DNA from: Flavobacteriaceae bacterium UBA4166
GTDB taxonomy: Bacteria > Bacteroidota > Bacteroidia > Flavobacteriales > Flavobacteriaceae
Direction: 5' to 3'
Assembly (NCBI GenBank): GCA_002379985.1
Contig: DFVG01000016.1
Span: 129,415 to 193,414, forward strand
DNA: 64,000 nucleotides
In this document: positions 23,521 through 32,420 of the stretch, piece by piece
Layout of the letters: every line of letters begins with the position of its first letter
Numbering within the stretch: position 1 is the first letter of the stretch
The notes under the pieces: generated by a model
Seen by the model: the letters and a program-made list of their open reading frames with translations, nothing else
Databases searched by the model: none
Told to the model about the DNA's origin: nothing
Program-made: the position numbers and the translations under genes

Positions 23521-26192
23521 GGTGTCTCTGCAATTGTAGGTTGAAGCCACTGTTGGGCTTTTTCTATCGTAATATTTTTTCGTTTGGCAAAATCAACTAC
23601 CTGATCTTGAGTAATCTTTCCTACTCCAAAGTAGCGCGCTTCGGGATGTGCAAAATAATAACCCGAAACCGAGGCCGCCGGCCACATGGCCAAACTTTCT
23701 GTGAGGGTTACGCCAATGCGTTCTTCCACCTGTAATAACTCCCAAAGCGTTTCCTTTTCGAGATGGTCGGGACAAGCGGGATACCCGGGAGCCGGACGAA
23801 TGCCTTTGTAGCTTTCTTTGATCAAGGCTTCATTGTCGAGGTTTTCTTCGGAAGCATAGCCCCAATGGTTTTTTCGAACCTCTTTGTGAAGGTATTCTGC
23901 GGAAGCTTCCGCGAAACGATCGGCCAAGGCTTTGATCATGATCGCGTTGTAATCATCATGAGCAGCTTCAAACTCTTTCGCCTTTTGTTCGGTTCCGAAG
24001 CCTGCACTCACACAAAACGCACCAATATAATCTTGAATTCCTGAATCTTTCGGAGCGATGTAATCTGCTAAAGCGATGTTGGGGCGTCCCGAACTTTTTT
24101 CTTTCTGTTGACGAAGGGTCCTAAAATGGAATATTTCATTTCCGAATTGAACTTCAATATCATCATCGCCCACCTGATTGGCGGGAAATATGCCAAACAC
24201 GGCTTTTGCCTGTAACCAATGCCCCTTGATAATCTGCTGAAGCATTTCCTGTGCATCGGCAAATAGCTCTGTTGCTTGTGGACCCACGACAGTATCGTCT
24301 AAAATCGCCGGGTATTTTCCATGGAGGTCCCAACTTCTAAAGAACGGCGTCCAGTCGATATACGGCACTAGGGTTTCCAGTGGAATATCGTCTAATTGCT
24401 GTACCCCAAGAACGTTAGGCGCTTGGATATTGGCAGCTTCCCAATCGAGTTGTAATTTATTCTTACGAGCTTGCGCTAACGACACGTAGTGCTTTTCGTT
24501 TTGACGGTTTAGAAAACGATCTCTAAAGTCTTCGTATTCTTTTTTAAGGTTGCTTTGATAGGCTGTCTTTCGGTCTTTCTGAAGTAAATCGCCCACCACG
24601 GTAACCGCACGCGAAGCATCGTTTACGTGTACCACTGCATGGGCATATTCGGGATCAATCTTAACGGCGGTGTGAGCTTTGCTCGTGGTAGCCCCACCGA
24701 TGAGCAACGGAACCTCAAAATTATTGCGTTTCATTTCTTTGGCAACAAACACCATTTCGTCGAGAGAGGGTGTTATGAGTCCGCTGAGCCCTATCACATC
24801 TACCTTTTCTTCTTGCGCAGTTGCCAAGATCTTTTCCGGCGGAACCATCACACCCAGGTCGATGATCTTGTAATTGTTACACGCCAGTACTACCGAGACA
24901 ATATTCTTCCCGATATCATGTACATCCCCTTTGACCGTTGCCAGCAATACCTTTCCTTGTGGTTGTGAATGCGTGTCTTTTTCATCTTCGATATACGGAA
25001 GCAAATACGCCACCGCCTTTTTCATAACGCGGGCACTTTTTACCACTTGCGGCAGGAACATTTTTCCGCTTCCGAAGAGATCCCCCACCACATTCATCCC
25101 CGTCATGAGATGTCCTTCAATGACTTGGATAGGGCGCTCTACCGATTGTCGCGCTTCCTCTACATCAGTTTCAATATAGGCATCGATTCCTTTGACCAAG
25201 GAGCGGGTGATACGATCTTGCAAAGGTTCTTCTCGCCATGAGAGATCTACGGTACTCTTTTTTTCGGTTCCTTTGACGGTTTCGGCATATTCCAGCAGTC
25301 GTTCGGTGGCGTCCTCTCTTCGATTGAGAATCACATCCTCTACATACGTCAGCAACTCTTTCGGAATATCATCATACACTTCTAAAAGTGTGGGATTTAC
25401 AATGCCCATATTCATTCCGGACTTAATAGCGTGGTATAAAAAAACCGAATGCATGGCTTCTCGCACGGCATTATTTCCGCGGAAACTAAACGACACATTA
25501 CTCACCCCTCCACTGACGCTACAGTAGGGTAAGTTGCTTCGTACCCAACGGGTTCCTTCGATGAAATCGGTTGCATTCTTGCGATGCTCGTCCATTCCGG
25601 TAGCCACAGGAAAAATATTGAGGTCGAAAATGATGTCTTCCGGCGGAAACCCAACGCGTTCTGTCAAAATTTGATAGCTCCGTTTTGCAATTTCAATACG
25701 TCGCTCATAGGTATCGGCCTGCCCTACCTCATCGAACGCCATCACAATTACAGCAGCACCGTAACGTCGGATCAAGGTTGCTTGATGAATAAACGCTTCT
25801 TCACCTTCCTTTAAACTAATTGAATTTACCACGCACTTTCCTTGCACCACTTGCAATCCTGCTTCGATGATCTCCCACTTTGAGCTATCGATCATAATGG
25901 GAACACGGGCGATGTCCGGTTCGGCTATCACCAAATTTAAAAAGGTAACCATCGCCTCTTTTCCATCGATGAGGCCATCATCCATATTAATATCTATAAT
26001 CTGCGCTCCGTTCTCCACTTGTTCCCGTGCAACGGAAAGCGCCTCTTCATAATTTTCTTCTTTGATCAATCGAAGAAAACGACGGGACCCTGCCACGTTG
26101 GTTCGTTCACCCACATTGATAAAATTACTTTCGGGGGTAACGATCAAGGGTTCGAGTCCGGATAATCGCAAGTATCGTGCTTCAGAACTCAT
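23517..26192 (-). CDS. metH: B12-dependent methionine synthase, folate/cobalamin/activation half
   Basis: 891 residues carrying the C-terminal three modules of MetH: pterin-binding barrel (about 15-330, FINVGERTNVAGSRRF, IIDINMDDGLIDG), cobalamin-binding cap and Rossmann domain (about 330-570, with cobalt-ligand His in GDVHDIGKN at 423-430 and GLSGLITPSL), and the SAM-dependent reactivation domain (about 580-890, RPAPGYPACPDHLEK). The homocysteine-binding barrel is on the preceding gene. ATG overlaps that gene's stop by 4 bp, so the two halves are co-translated. The split is natural in Bacteroidetes and not a frameshift artefact, since each half has proper ends. Confidence 0.95.
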   Translation of the reverse strand: MSSEARYLRLSGLEPLIVTPESNFINVGERTNVAGSRRFLRLIKEENYEEALSVAREQVENGAQIIDINMDDGLIDGKEAMVTFLNLVIAEPDIARVPIMIDSSKWEIIEAGLQVVQGKCVVNSISLKEGEEAFIHQATLIRRYGAAVIVMAFDEVGQADTYERRIEIAKRSYQILTERVGFPPEDIIFDLNIFPVATGMDEHRKNATDFIEGTRWVRSNLPYCSVSGGVSNVSFSFRGNNAVREAMHSVFLYHAIKSGMNMGIVNPTLLEVYDDIPKELLTYVEDVILNRREDATERLLEYAETVKGTEKKSTVDLSWREEPLQDRITRSLVKGIDAYIETDVEEARQSVERPIQVIEGHLMTGMNVVGDLFGSGKMFLPQVVKSARVMKKAVAYLLPYIEDEKDTHSQPQGKVLLATVKGDVHDIGKNIVSVVLACNNYKIIDLGVMVPPEKILATAQEEKVDVIGLSGLITPSLDEMVFVAKEMKRNNFEVPLLIGGATTSKAHTAVKIDPEYAHAVVHVNDASRAVTVVGDLLQKDRKTAYQSNLKKEYEDFRDRFLNRQNEKHYVSLAQARKNKLQLDWEAANIQAPNVLGVQQLDDIPLETLVPYIDWTPFFRSWDLHGKYPAILDDTVVGPQATELFADAQEMLQQIIKGHWLQAKAVFGIFPANQVGDDDIEVQFGNEIFHFRTLRQQKEKSSGRPNIALADYIAPKDSGIQDYIGAFCVSAGFGTEQKAKEFEAAHDDYNAIMIKALADRFAEASAEYLHKEVRKNHWGYASEENLDNEALIKESYKGIRPAPGYPACPDHLEKETLWELLQVEERIGVTLTESLAMWPAASVSGYYFAHPEARYFGVGKITQDQVVDFAKRKNITIEKAQQWLQPTIAETP

Positions 26193-27208
26193 ACTGATTT
26201 TAAGGTTTTATCCGGCCATAAGAAGGGTCTTGGCGCATAGTTTTTTACTAATGCTGCAATCGCTTTGATGTGTTCCGGAGTGGTTCCGCAGCAGCCTCCT
26301 ACAATATTGATCAATTGCTTTTCCAAATACGTTTTTATTTGCTGTGCCATTTCTTCGGGTGTTTCGTCATATTCTCCAAAGGCATTAGGCAATCCTGCAT
26401 TGGGGTAGGCCGAGACTGCCAAGGACGAGTTTCGCGCCAAGACCTCTAAATGAGGTGTCAACTGTTTCGCTCCCAAAGCACAATTAAAGCCAATGCTTAA
26501 TAAAGGAATATGAGACACCGAGATCAAAAAAGCCTCTGCCGTCTGCCCGGAAAGCGTTCTTCCGGAAGCATCGGTTATGGTACCGCTAAGCATTGTTGGC
26601 ACCGAGATATTTCGCTCTTCTTTTAATTCTTCAATAGCGAACAGGGCAGCCTTGGCATTTAAGGTGTCAAAGACCGTTTCTACTAATAACATATCCACTC
26701 CCCCATCTAGCAAAGCAGCCGCCTGTTGTTTGTAAGCGAGACGTAATTCGTTAAAAGAAATAGCACGGAACCCGGGATTATTCACATCTGGCGACAGACT
26801 TGCTGTTTTGTTGGTAGGACCCATCGCTCCGGCCACAAATCTGGGTTTTTCAGGATCTTTATCGGTGAACTTTTTGGCTACTTCTTTGGCGATTTTCGCC
26901 GACTCATAATTCAGTTCGTATACCAAGTCTTCCATACCGTAATCAGCCATGGCGATGGTGGTTCCTGAAAAGGTATTGGTTTCTACAATATCGGCGCCTG
27001 CTTCAAAATATTTGGCGTGTACCGTAGCAATTGCTTCCGGTTGGGTAAGGCTTAGTAAATCATTATTGCCCTGTACAGGATGTTTGTGATCTTTAAAACG
27101 TTCCCCTCGAAAATCAGCTTCCGTAAAGTGATATCGCTGGAGCATTGTGCCCATTGCACCATCTAAGACAAGGATTCTTTGTTGTAATGCTTCTTCTATT
27201 GGCTTCAT
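26189..27208 (-). CDS. metH: methionine synthase, homocysteine-binding half
   Basis: 339 residues from ATG at 27208. Homocysteine S-methyltransferase barrel with LVLDGAMGTMLQ at the N terminus and zinc-ligand cysteines in SIGFNCALGAKQ and VGGCCGTTPEHI. It supplies homocysteine activation to the partner half encoded just downstream; together they make methionine from homocysteine and methyl-THF. First gene after the SAM-I riboswitch. A stand-alone BHMT/MmuM-type enzyme is the alternative, but the adjacency and overlap with the other MetH half decide it. Confidence 0.94.
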   Translation of the reverse strand: MKPIEEALQQRILVLDGAMGTMLQRYHFTEADFRGERFKDHKHPVQGNNDLLSLTQPEAIATVHAKYFEAGADIVETNTFSGTTIAMADYGMEDLVYELNYESAKIAKEVAKKFTDKDPEKPRFVAGAMGPTNKTASLSPDVNNPGFRAISFNELRLAYKQQAAALLDGGVDMLLVETVFDTLNAKAALFAIEELKEERNISVPTMLSGTITDASGRTLSGQTAEAFLISVSHIPLLSIGFNCALGAKQLTPHLEVLARNSSLAVSAYPNAGLPNAFGEYDETPEEMAQQIKTYLEKQLINIVGGCCGTTPEHIKAIAALVKNYAPRPFLWPDKTLKSV

Positions 27209-27238
27209 AATAGTTCCTATCGGAATCAATTTTTTTTA

Positions 27239-27295
27239 TCAATTCGGAACATTCAAATCGCAACCATCCTGAGGCTTTTTAGCCGCAAGTGTCAT
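27239..27295 (-). CDS. possible 18-residue ORF in the metH leader
   Basis: ATG at 27295, TGA at 27241-27239; reads MTLAAKKPQDGCDLNVPN. Located between the SAM-I riboswitch and metH, 30 bp before the metH ATG. No homologue known to me and no strong ribosome-binding site; it may be chance. Confidence 0.2.
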   Translation of the reverse strand: MTLAAKKPQDGCDLNVPN

Positions 27296-27344
27296 ACGTA
27301 AGATGTTAGAAGAAAGAAGGAAACCGATTCAGAAAGAATGGGTT

Positions 27345-27457
27345 GTTGTTATCTATTCCCGCCTTGCGAGATAGAACGTAGCACCTTCACCAGACAAAGG
27401 CCGGAGGGTTGCTAAGGTTTCACAGGGTCTATTCCCTCCACCTTTCTTGATAACACA
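27345..27457 (-). promoter_or_regulatory. SAM-I (S-box) riboswitch upstream of split metH
   Basis: The minus strand shows the S-box core in order: P1 5' arm TGTTATC (27455-27449), AAGAAAGGTGGAGGGA, CCCTGTGAAACC, TTAGCAACC, a variable P3 arm, GGTGAAGGTGCTAC, a P4 arm, and P1 3' arm GATAACA (27353-27347) that pairs perfectly with the 5' arm. These match the conserved AGAGGTGGAGGGA, GAAACC, GGCAACC and AAGGTGCTA elements of SAM-I. It should switch off metH-metH-metF (and possibly downstream sulfur genes) at high SAM. Confidence 0.92.
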
Positions 27458-27564
27458 GCAGTAAAAATTTGAACGTTATGCACACAAAGGTTATAAAAGA
27501 ATTTGAAACTCACCAAACTATTTGTGTTTTATTTGATAAATTCGGTTGACTTTCCACCCAATAT

Positions 27565-29118
27565 CTATTTCGACAAAGAGGGATGTTTCGCTGCCTTTTC
27601 TTGAATGATCTCCGGAATGGATTTTCCGGAAATATGACTTTCTAACCACGACAATATATCCAAATACAAGAAACTGCGCCGCTCGTAAGGGTCATCTTCA
27701 TAGGTTTTTAGTTTCGTATGTAATTTTCGGAATTCATGCTTCAGATCGTGTGGGTAAATGTTGCCGAGATTTCGTAAAAACTGGATCATCTCTTTTTGTA
27801 CTTGGTAAAGGTCTTCCGTTTTCCGCAAAAATTTATAGGTACTCTTTATCAAGCGATCCAAATGATAGTCTTCGCCCGCCTCATAATGCGCAACCAGATT
27901 GAGAATTCTAGAATAACATAACAGGTCTTCGCGCATTTCTAAGGATTTATTGGAAATGATTTTATCGAGGTATTCAATACATTTTTTGTTCTGGCCTGCG
28001 CCGAAATACAAACAGGCAATTTTGTAGTAAAATAACATGACGTGATGATCATCGAGGCGTTGCCGATGCTGTTTGATCCCCTGAAGGACTTCAGACTCTA
28101 ACTGAAGGCCTTGCGCAAAAGTTCCCTCCATAAAATGCAGATTGATCTTGTGGGAGTAACGATGTAGAAAGATGAGCCCGTTGACATTATCATCCTTCGG
28201 AAAATCAGACGCCGTAACGGTATCTTCAAATTGTTGCAGGGCTTCCTTAAACCGTGTAATGTCTTGTATATAGAATAAGGCTTCCAGCAAATATTGTTGT
28301 CCGCGTAGAAAGAACACCGGATTCAACCTGATCATGTCGGGATGTTCATAGAACAACCGAACCCATTTTAAGGCATATCGATAGCAGGCTCTGAAATCCT
28401 GACTCAAAAAGCTGTACCATAAATAAGCTTTATTAAGCCACAATTTTTCCCGAAAACCAAGAGATTCAATATCGTATTCGGGCATACGATCATGAAAGTA
28501 TCGCGAAATATTTTGAAACTCAGCATCGTTTTTTACATAGCCTGTTTTCAGAAAAATCCCGTACAACTGCAATGACAGATTACTCAATTTACTCGCCAAT
28601 ACGTTCAATTTGCTAAGGGTCGCAGCTTGAACCGTCAACTCATCTGCACGGTTGCTGATACTTCGCGTAATGTACTGCGATTCAATGACCTTTTCCAGTT
28701 CAATAATTTCGTAGGCACTATTCTTTTCTTCGTACTGTAAGGCTACATTCTTGGCTTTATCCAAAATTTTCAAGCTCTGATTGTAGAGCCCTTTATGATA
28801 CAAAATACTGGCGAAGTCTAATTGTTCCCTGATCTGCACCCGAATATTTTGATGGGCCGGACTCAATCGTAAGCTGATCAAGATCTGTTTGTAGAGGTGT
28901 GCTTTTAAATTTGAAAGCTGTCGCTTTTTAATGCTTCCGTTTTTGAGAATCTCGGTTTCGTCGTAGGCTGATAGTTTTTCCAAGACATCAAAAAGAGCCA
29001 TAAATTTAGCATCCTCGTTGACACCCAAGCGCCCCACGTACAACTTAAATTGCCGTTTTTCCGACTTGGTTAAGGATTGAACCAGATCAAACAATGCATC
29101 CTTTACGATCTTGGGCAT
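27565..29118 (-). CDS. helical-repeat (TPR-like) protein of unknown function
   Basis: 517 residues with no signal peptide, so cytoplasmic. The sequence is almost all alpha-helical with repeated amphipathic pairs (SILYHKGLYNQSLKILDKAKNVAL, ACLYFGAGQNKKCIEYLDKII), as in TPR-like solenoids, and a conserved N-terminal block LFDLVQSLTKSEKRQFKLYV. I recognise it only as a type of protein common in flavobacteria, without a known role. It is divergent from leuA, with 150 bp between the starts, and its 3' end lies 108 bp from the metH riboswitch. Confidence 0.8.
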   Translation of the reverse strand: MPKIVKDALFDLVQSLTKSEKRQFKLYVGRLGVNEDAKFMALFDVLEKLSAYDETEILKNGSIKKRQLSNLKAHLYKQILISLRLSPAHQNIRVQIREQLDFASILYHKGLYNQSLKILDKAKNVALQYEEKNSAYEIIELEKVIESQYITRSISNRADELTVQAATLSKLNVLASKLSNLSLQLYGIFLKTGYVKNDAEFQNISRYFHDRMPEYDIESLGFREKLWLNKAYLWYSFLSQDFRACYRYALKWVRLFYEHPDMIRLNPVFFLRGQQYLLEALFYIQDITRFKEALQQFEDTVTASDFPKDDNVNGLIFLHRYSHKINLHFMEGTFAQGLQLESEVLQGIKQHRQRLDDHHVMLFYYKIACLYFGAGQNKKCIEYLDKIISNKSLEMREDLLCYSRILNLVAHYEAGEDYHLDRLIKSTYKFLRKTEDLYQVQKEMIQFLRNLGNIYPHDLKHEFRKLHTKLKTYEDDPYERRSFLYLDILSWLESHISGKSIPEIIQEKAAKHPSLSK

Positions 29119-29268
29119 AGTATTCTAAGCTTGCCTAAAGTATTGATTTTCAAAAATATAATTTAATATAACCCGACTTAAACTTCGTAACACGATTTCT
29201 ACTTCCTGCTATTTTAAACACACCAAAGTATACATTCGTAAGGCATTTTAAAAATTTTATCTGCAGAA

Positions 29269-30444
29269 ATGGCCGCATCACAGATCCAAATTTTCGACAC
29301 CACCCTGCGCGACGGGGAACAAGTTCCCGGATGTAAACTCGACACTGATCAAAAGGTCATCATCGCCAGACAATTAGACGCGTTGGGCGTAGACGTCATT
29401 GAGGCAGGATTTCCAATATCGAGCCCGGGAGATTTTACCTCCGCTTCAAAAGTTTCAGAGATCGTACAACAGGCTACGGTATGCGGACTCACACGTGCGG
29501 TAAAAAAAGATATCGAAGTGGCTGCAGAAGCCCTTCAGAAAGCAAAAAAACCGAGGATACATACAGGCATCGGCACTTCAGATTCTCATATTACTTACAA
29601 ATTCAACAGTACCCGAGAAGCAATTTTAGAATGTGCTTATGAAGCCGTTCGCTACGCGAAATCGTTTGTCGATGATGTGGAATTCTATGCTGAAGACGCC
29701 GGAAGAACCGATAATGATTATCTAGCTCGCGTCTGTGAAGTGGCTATCAAAGCCGGCGCCACGGTTCTCAACATTCCTGATACCACCGGCTATTGTTTAC
29801 CGAGTGAATACGGCGCTAAAATTAAATACCTGAAAGAAAACGTTAGCGGAATCGACAATGCAATTCTTTCTTGTCATTGCCACAACGATCTGGGCTTAGC
29901 CACCGCAAACTCAATTGAAGGTGTCATCAATGGCGCCCGACAGATAGAATGCACCATTAACGGCATAGGGGAACGTGCCGGAAATACCGCGCTGGAAGAA
30001 GTAGTCATGATCCTAAAACAGCATCCCTACTTAAAGTTAGATACCAACATTCAAACGAAGGAACTGTACCGAACCAGTCAATTGGTCTCCAAACATATGG
30101 GGATTTATACCCAACCAAACAAAGCCATTGTTGGCTCAAATGCCTTTGCGCATAGTTCGGGGATTCATCAGGATGGAATGATCAAAAACCGGAATACCTA
30201 CGAGATAATCGACCCGAAAGAAGTAGGCGTTACCGATTCTGCCATTGTATTGACGGCCCGTAGTGGACGTGCGGCATTGGCTTATCGCGCTCGAAAAGTA
30301 GGATATGAACTGACCAAACTTCAACTGGATGATGTTTATCAAAACTTTTTGGTATTTGCCGATCAGAAAAAGGAGATCGAAGATAACGACATCCATCAGA
30401 TCATCGAAACAAGCAATGTGTATCAACAGATCATTTCCGCCTAA
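29269..30444 (+). CDS. leuA: 2-isopropylmalate synthase, short form
   Basis: Condenses 2-oxoisovalerate with acetyl-CoA, the first leucine-specific step. 391 residues: HMGL-type TIM barrel with FDTTLRDGEQVPG at the N terminus, metal ligands in HCHNDLGLATAN (about 204-215) and GIGERAGNTALEE, and a linker region with AHSSGIHQDG. The C-terminal LeuA dimer/regulatory domain of the about 510-residue enzyme is missing, so Leu feedback by the usual site is not expected. The ATG is 30 bp after a possible -7 box (TACATTCG, 29231-29238). No leader peptide is visible upstream. Confidence 0.94.
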   Translation: MAASQIQIFDTTLRDGEQVPGCKLDTDQKVIIARQLDALGVDVIEAGFPISSPGDFTSASKVSEIVQQATVCGLTRAVKKDIEVAAEALQKAKKPRIHTGIGTSDSHITYKFNSTREAILECAYEAVRYAKSFVDDVEFYAEDAGRTDNDYLARVCEVAIKAGATVLNIPDTTGYCLPSEYGAKIKYLKENVSGIDNAILSCHCHNDLGLATANSIEGVINGARQIECTINGIGERAGNTALEEVVMILKQHPYLKLDTNIQTKELYRTSQLVSKHMGIYTQPNKAIVGSNAFAHSSGIHQDGMIKNRNTYEIIDPKEVGVTDSAIVLTARSGRAALAYRARKVGYELTKLQLDDVYQNFLVFADQKKEIEDNDIHQIIETSNVYQQIISA

Positions 30445-30447
30445 AAC

Positions 30448-31827
30448 ATGAAGACACTTTTTGATAAGGTTTGGGACGCCCATGTGGTAGAACGGATTGA
30501 AAACGGACCGGAAATTCTGTACATCGATCAACACTTGATACATGAAGTTACGAGTCCGCAAGCCTTCAACGAACTAGCCGAACGCGACATTCCGTTGTTC
30601 CGACCCAAGCAAGTTATTGCCACGGCAGATCACAACACCCCTACGCTCAATCAACATTTACCGGTGCAAGATGTATTGTCTCGTAAGCAGCTACAACAGT
30701 TGTCTGAAAATTGCCAAAAACATGACATTGCCCTTTATGAATTAGGCCATGAACACAATGGGATCGTTCATGTCATGGCTCCGGAACTGGGCATCACTCA
30801 ACCCGGAATGACCCTAGTGTGTGGTGATAGTCACACCTCAACGCACGGTGCTTTTGGAGCGATTGCTTTCGGAATAGGGACAAGTCAGGTGGCACAAGTC
30901 TTTGCGAGTCAGTGTTTATTACTTCAGAAACCGAAATCCATGCGCATCACCGTGAATGGTTCTTTGAAACCGGGTGTGCTTCCAAAAGATGTCATTCTTT
31001 ATATTATTTCCGAAATTGGAACCGATGCGGGTACCGGATATTTCTGTGAATACGCCGGAAGCGTCTTTGAGAAAATGAGCATGGAAGGACGTATGACCGT
31101 TTGTAATATGAGTATTGAAATGGGCGCGCGAGGCGGAATCATCGCACCTGATGCCACTACCTTTGCGTATGTAAAAGGTCGAAAATTTGCACCTACGGGC
31201 GACGATTTTGATAATAAAGTTTCCTATTGGAAAACCTTAGCCAGCGATCCGGAAGCTATTTTTGATAAGGAATATACTTTTGATGCGGAAGACATCGCAC
31301 CGATGATCACTTACGGTACCAATCCGGGTATGGGTATCAAACTTTCTGAAACCATTCCGATGAAAAAAGATGCTTCGTTTCAAAAATCTCTGGCCTACAT
31401 GAATTTAGAAGCCGGAAGTCGTTTGATCGATCACCCCATCAATTATGTGTTTATCGGAAGTTGTACCAATTCTCGAATTGAAGATTTTCGCGTGGCAGCA
31501 GCGTACGTCGCCGGAAAGCAAAAAGCACCTAATGTAACTGCTTGGTTGGTTCCCGGAAGCAAGCAAGTGGAAGCACAAATAGAGGAAGAAGGATTGCGAC
31601 AAGTATTTGAAGATGCCGGCTTTCAACTTCGCCAACCGGGTTGTTCTGCCTGTTTGGCCATGAACGATGATAAAATTCCGCAAGGCGAATATTGTGTATC
31701 GACCTCCAACCGAAATTTTGAAGGCCGACAAGGACAAGGGGCGCGTACCCTACTGGCGAGTCCGTTGGTTGCTGCCGCCACCGCCATCGAAGGTAAAATT
31801 GTAGACATCACCAAACAATACAACTAA
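30448..31827 (+). CDS. leuC: 3-isopropylmalate dehydratase large subunit
   Basis: Aconitase-family subunit that isomerises 2- to 3-isopropylmalate with LeuD. 459 residues. [4Fe-4S] ligands are in FIGSCTNSRIEDF and GCSACLAMN; other signatures are VCGDSHTSTHGAFGAIAFGIGTSQ and NMSIEMGARGGIIAPD. Starts 3 bp after leuA and overlaps leuD by one base, in the usual leuACDB order. Confidence 0.96.
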   Translation: MKTLFDKVWDAHVVERIENGPEILYIDQHLIHEVTSPQAFNELAERDIPLFRPKQVIATADHNTPTLNQHLPVQDVLSRKQLQQLSENCQKHDIALYELGHEHNGIVHVMAPELGITQPGMTLVCGDSHTSTHGAFGAIAFGIGTSQVAQVFASQCLLLQKPKSMRITVNGSLKPGVLPKDVILYIISEIGTDAGTGYFCEYAGSVFEKMSMEGRMTVCNMSIEMGARGGIIAPDATTFAYVKGRKFAPTGDDFDNKVSYWKTLASDPEAIFDKEYTFDAEDIAPMITYGTNPGMGIKLSETIPMKKDASFQKSLAYMNLEAGSRLIDHPINYVFIGSCTNSRIEDFRVAAAYVAGKQKAPNVTAWLVPGSKQVEAQIEEEGLRQVFEDAGFQLRQPGCSACLAMNDDKIPQGEYCVSTSNRNFEGRQGQGARTLLASPLVAAATAIEGKIVDITKQYN

Positions 31828-32420
31828 TGGAGAAACTTGTTCGCATTACCGATACCGCCGTTCCGTTAGACATTGAAAATGTGGATACTGACCAGATCAT
31901 TCCGGCGCGCTTTTTAAAGGCGACCGATAAGAATGGCTTCGGAGATAACCTCTTTCGCGATTGGCGCTTTCAAAAAGATGGCTCCCTAAATTCAGCGTTC
32001 GTGCTAAACGATCCGGCATACCAGGGAAACATTCTTGTGGCAGGAAATAATTTTGGCTGCGGATCCAGCCGAGAACACGCGGCTTGGGCATTGGTAGGTT
32101 ATGGTTTTCGAGTGGTAATCTCTAGCTTCTTTGCAGATATTTTCAAAGGAAATGCGTTGAACAACGGATTGCTTCCGGTACAAGTTTCCCCCGAATTTTT
32201 AGCAGCACTCCTTCAACGGATTACCGCAACACCAGACACTAAAATCACTATTGATCTAGAAGCGCAAACGCTTTCGGTAGCAGATCATTCCGCAGTAACA
32301 ACATTCAACATCGACCCTTATAAAAAAACCTGCCTGCTTCATGGCTATGATGATATCGATTTCTTATTGAGCAAGAAGAACGCCATTGAAGCCTTTGAAC
32401 AGCAAAGAACATACGTATGA
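31827..32420 (+). CDS. leuD: 3-isopropylmalate dehydratase small subunit
   Basis: 197-residue swivel domain partner of LeuC. The motifs VDTDQIIPARFLK near residue 20, NNFGCGSSREHAAWAL near 72 and FFADIFKGNALNNGLLP near 101 are typical. Coupled on both sides: its ATG overlaps the leuC stop by one base and its stop overlaps the leuB start by 4 bp. Confidence 0.96.
   Translation: MEKLVRITDTAVPLDIENVDTDQIIPARFLKATDKNGFGDNLFRDWRFQKDGSLNSAFVLNDPAYQGNILVAGNNFGCGSSREHAAWALVGYGFRVVISSFFADIFKGNALNNGLLPVQVSPEFLAALLQRITATPDTKITIDLEAQTLSVADHSAVTTFNIDPYKKTCLLHGYDDIDFLLSKKNAIEAFEQQRTYV

Larger units (their letters stand above)
27209..27564 (-). other. gene-free stretch: S-box leader of the metH operon
   Basis: Holds the SAM-I riboswitch (27345-27457), a promoter-like sequence on its 5' side (TTTG and TAACCTTTG between about 27480 and 27515), and 135 nt of leader between riboswitch and metH. 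In that leader lies an 18-codon ORF (27239-27295) of doubtful meaning. I see no clear U-tract terminator, so control may be at translation or by a terminator I did not recognise. Confidence 0.6.

Noticed and set aside
23517..27208. Frameshift or pseudogene reading of the two metH genes
   Set aside because: Each half begins and ends at a domain boundary with a 4-bp ATGA overlap and all motifs intact; a split MetH is usual in this group.
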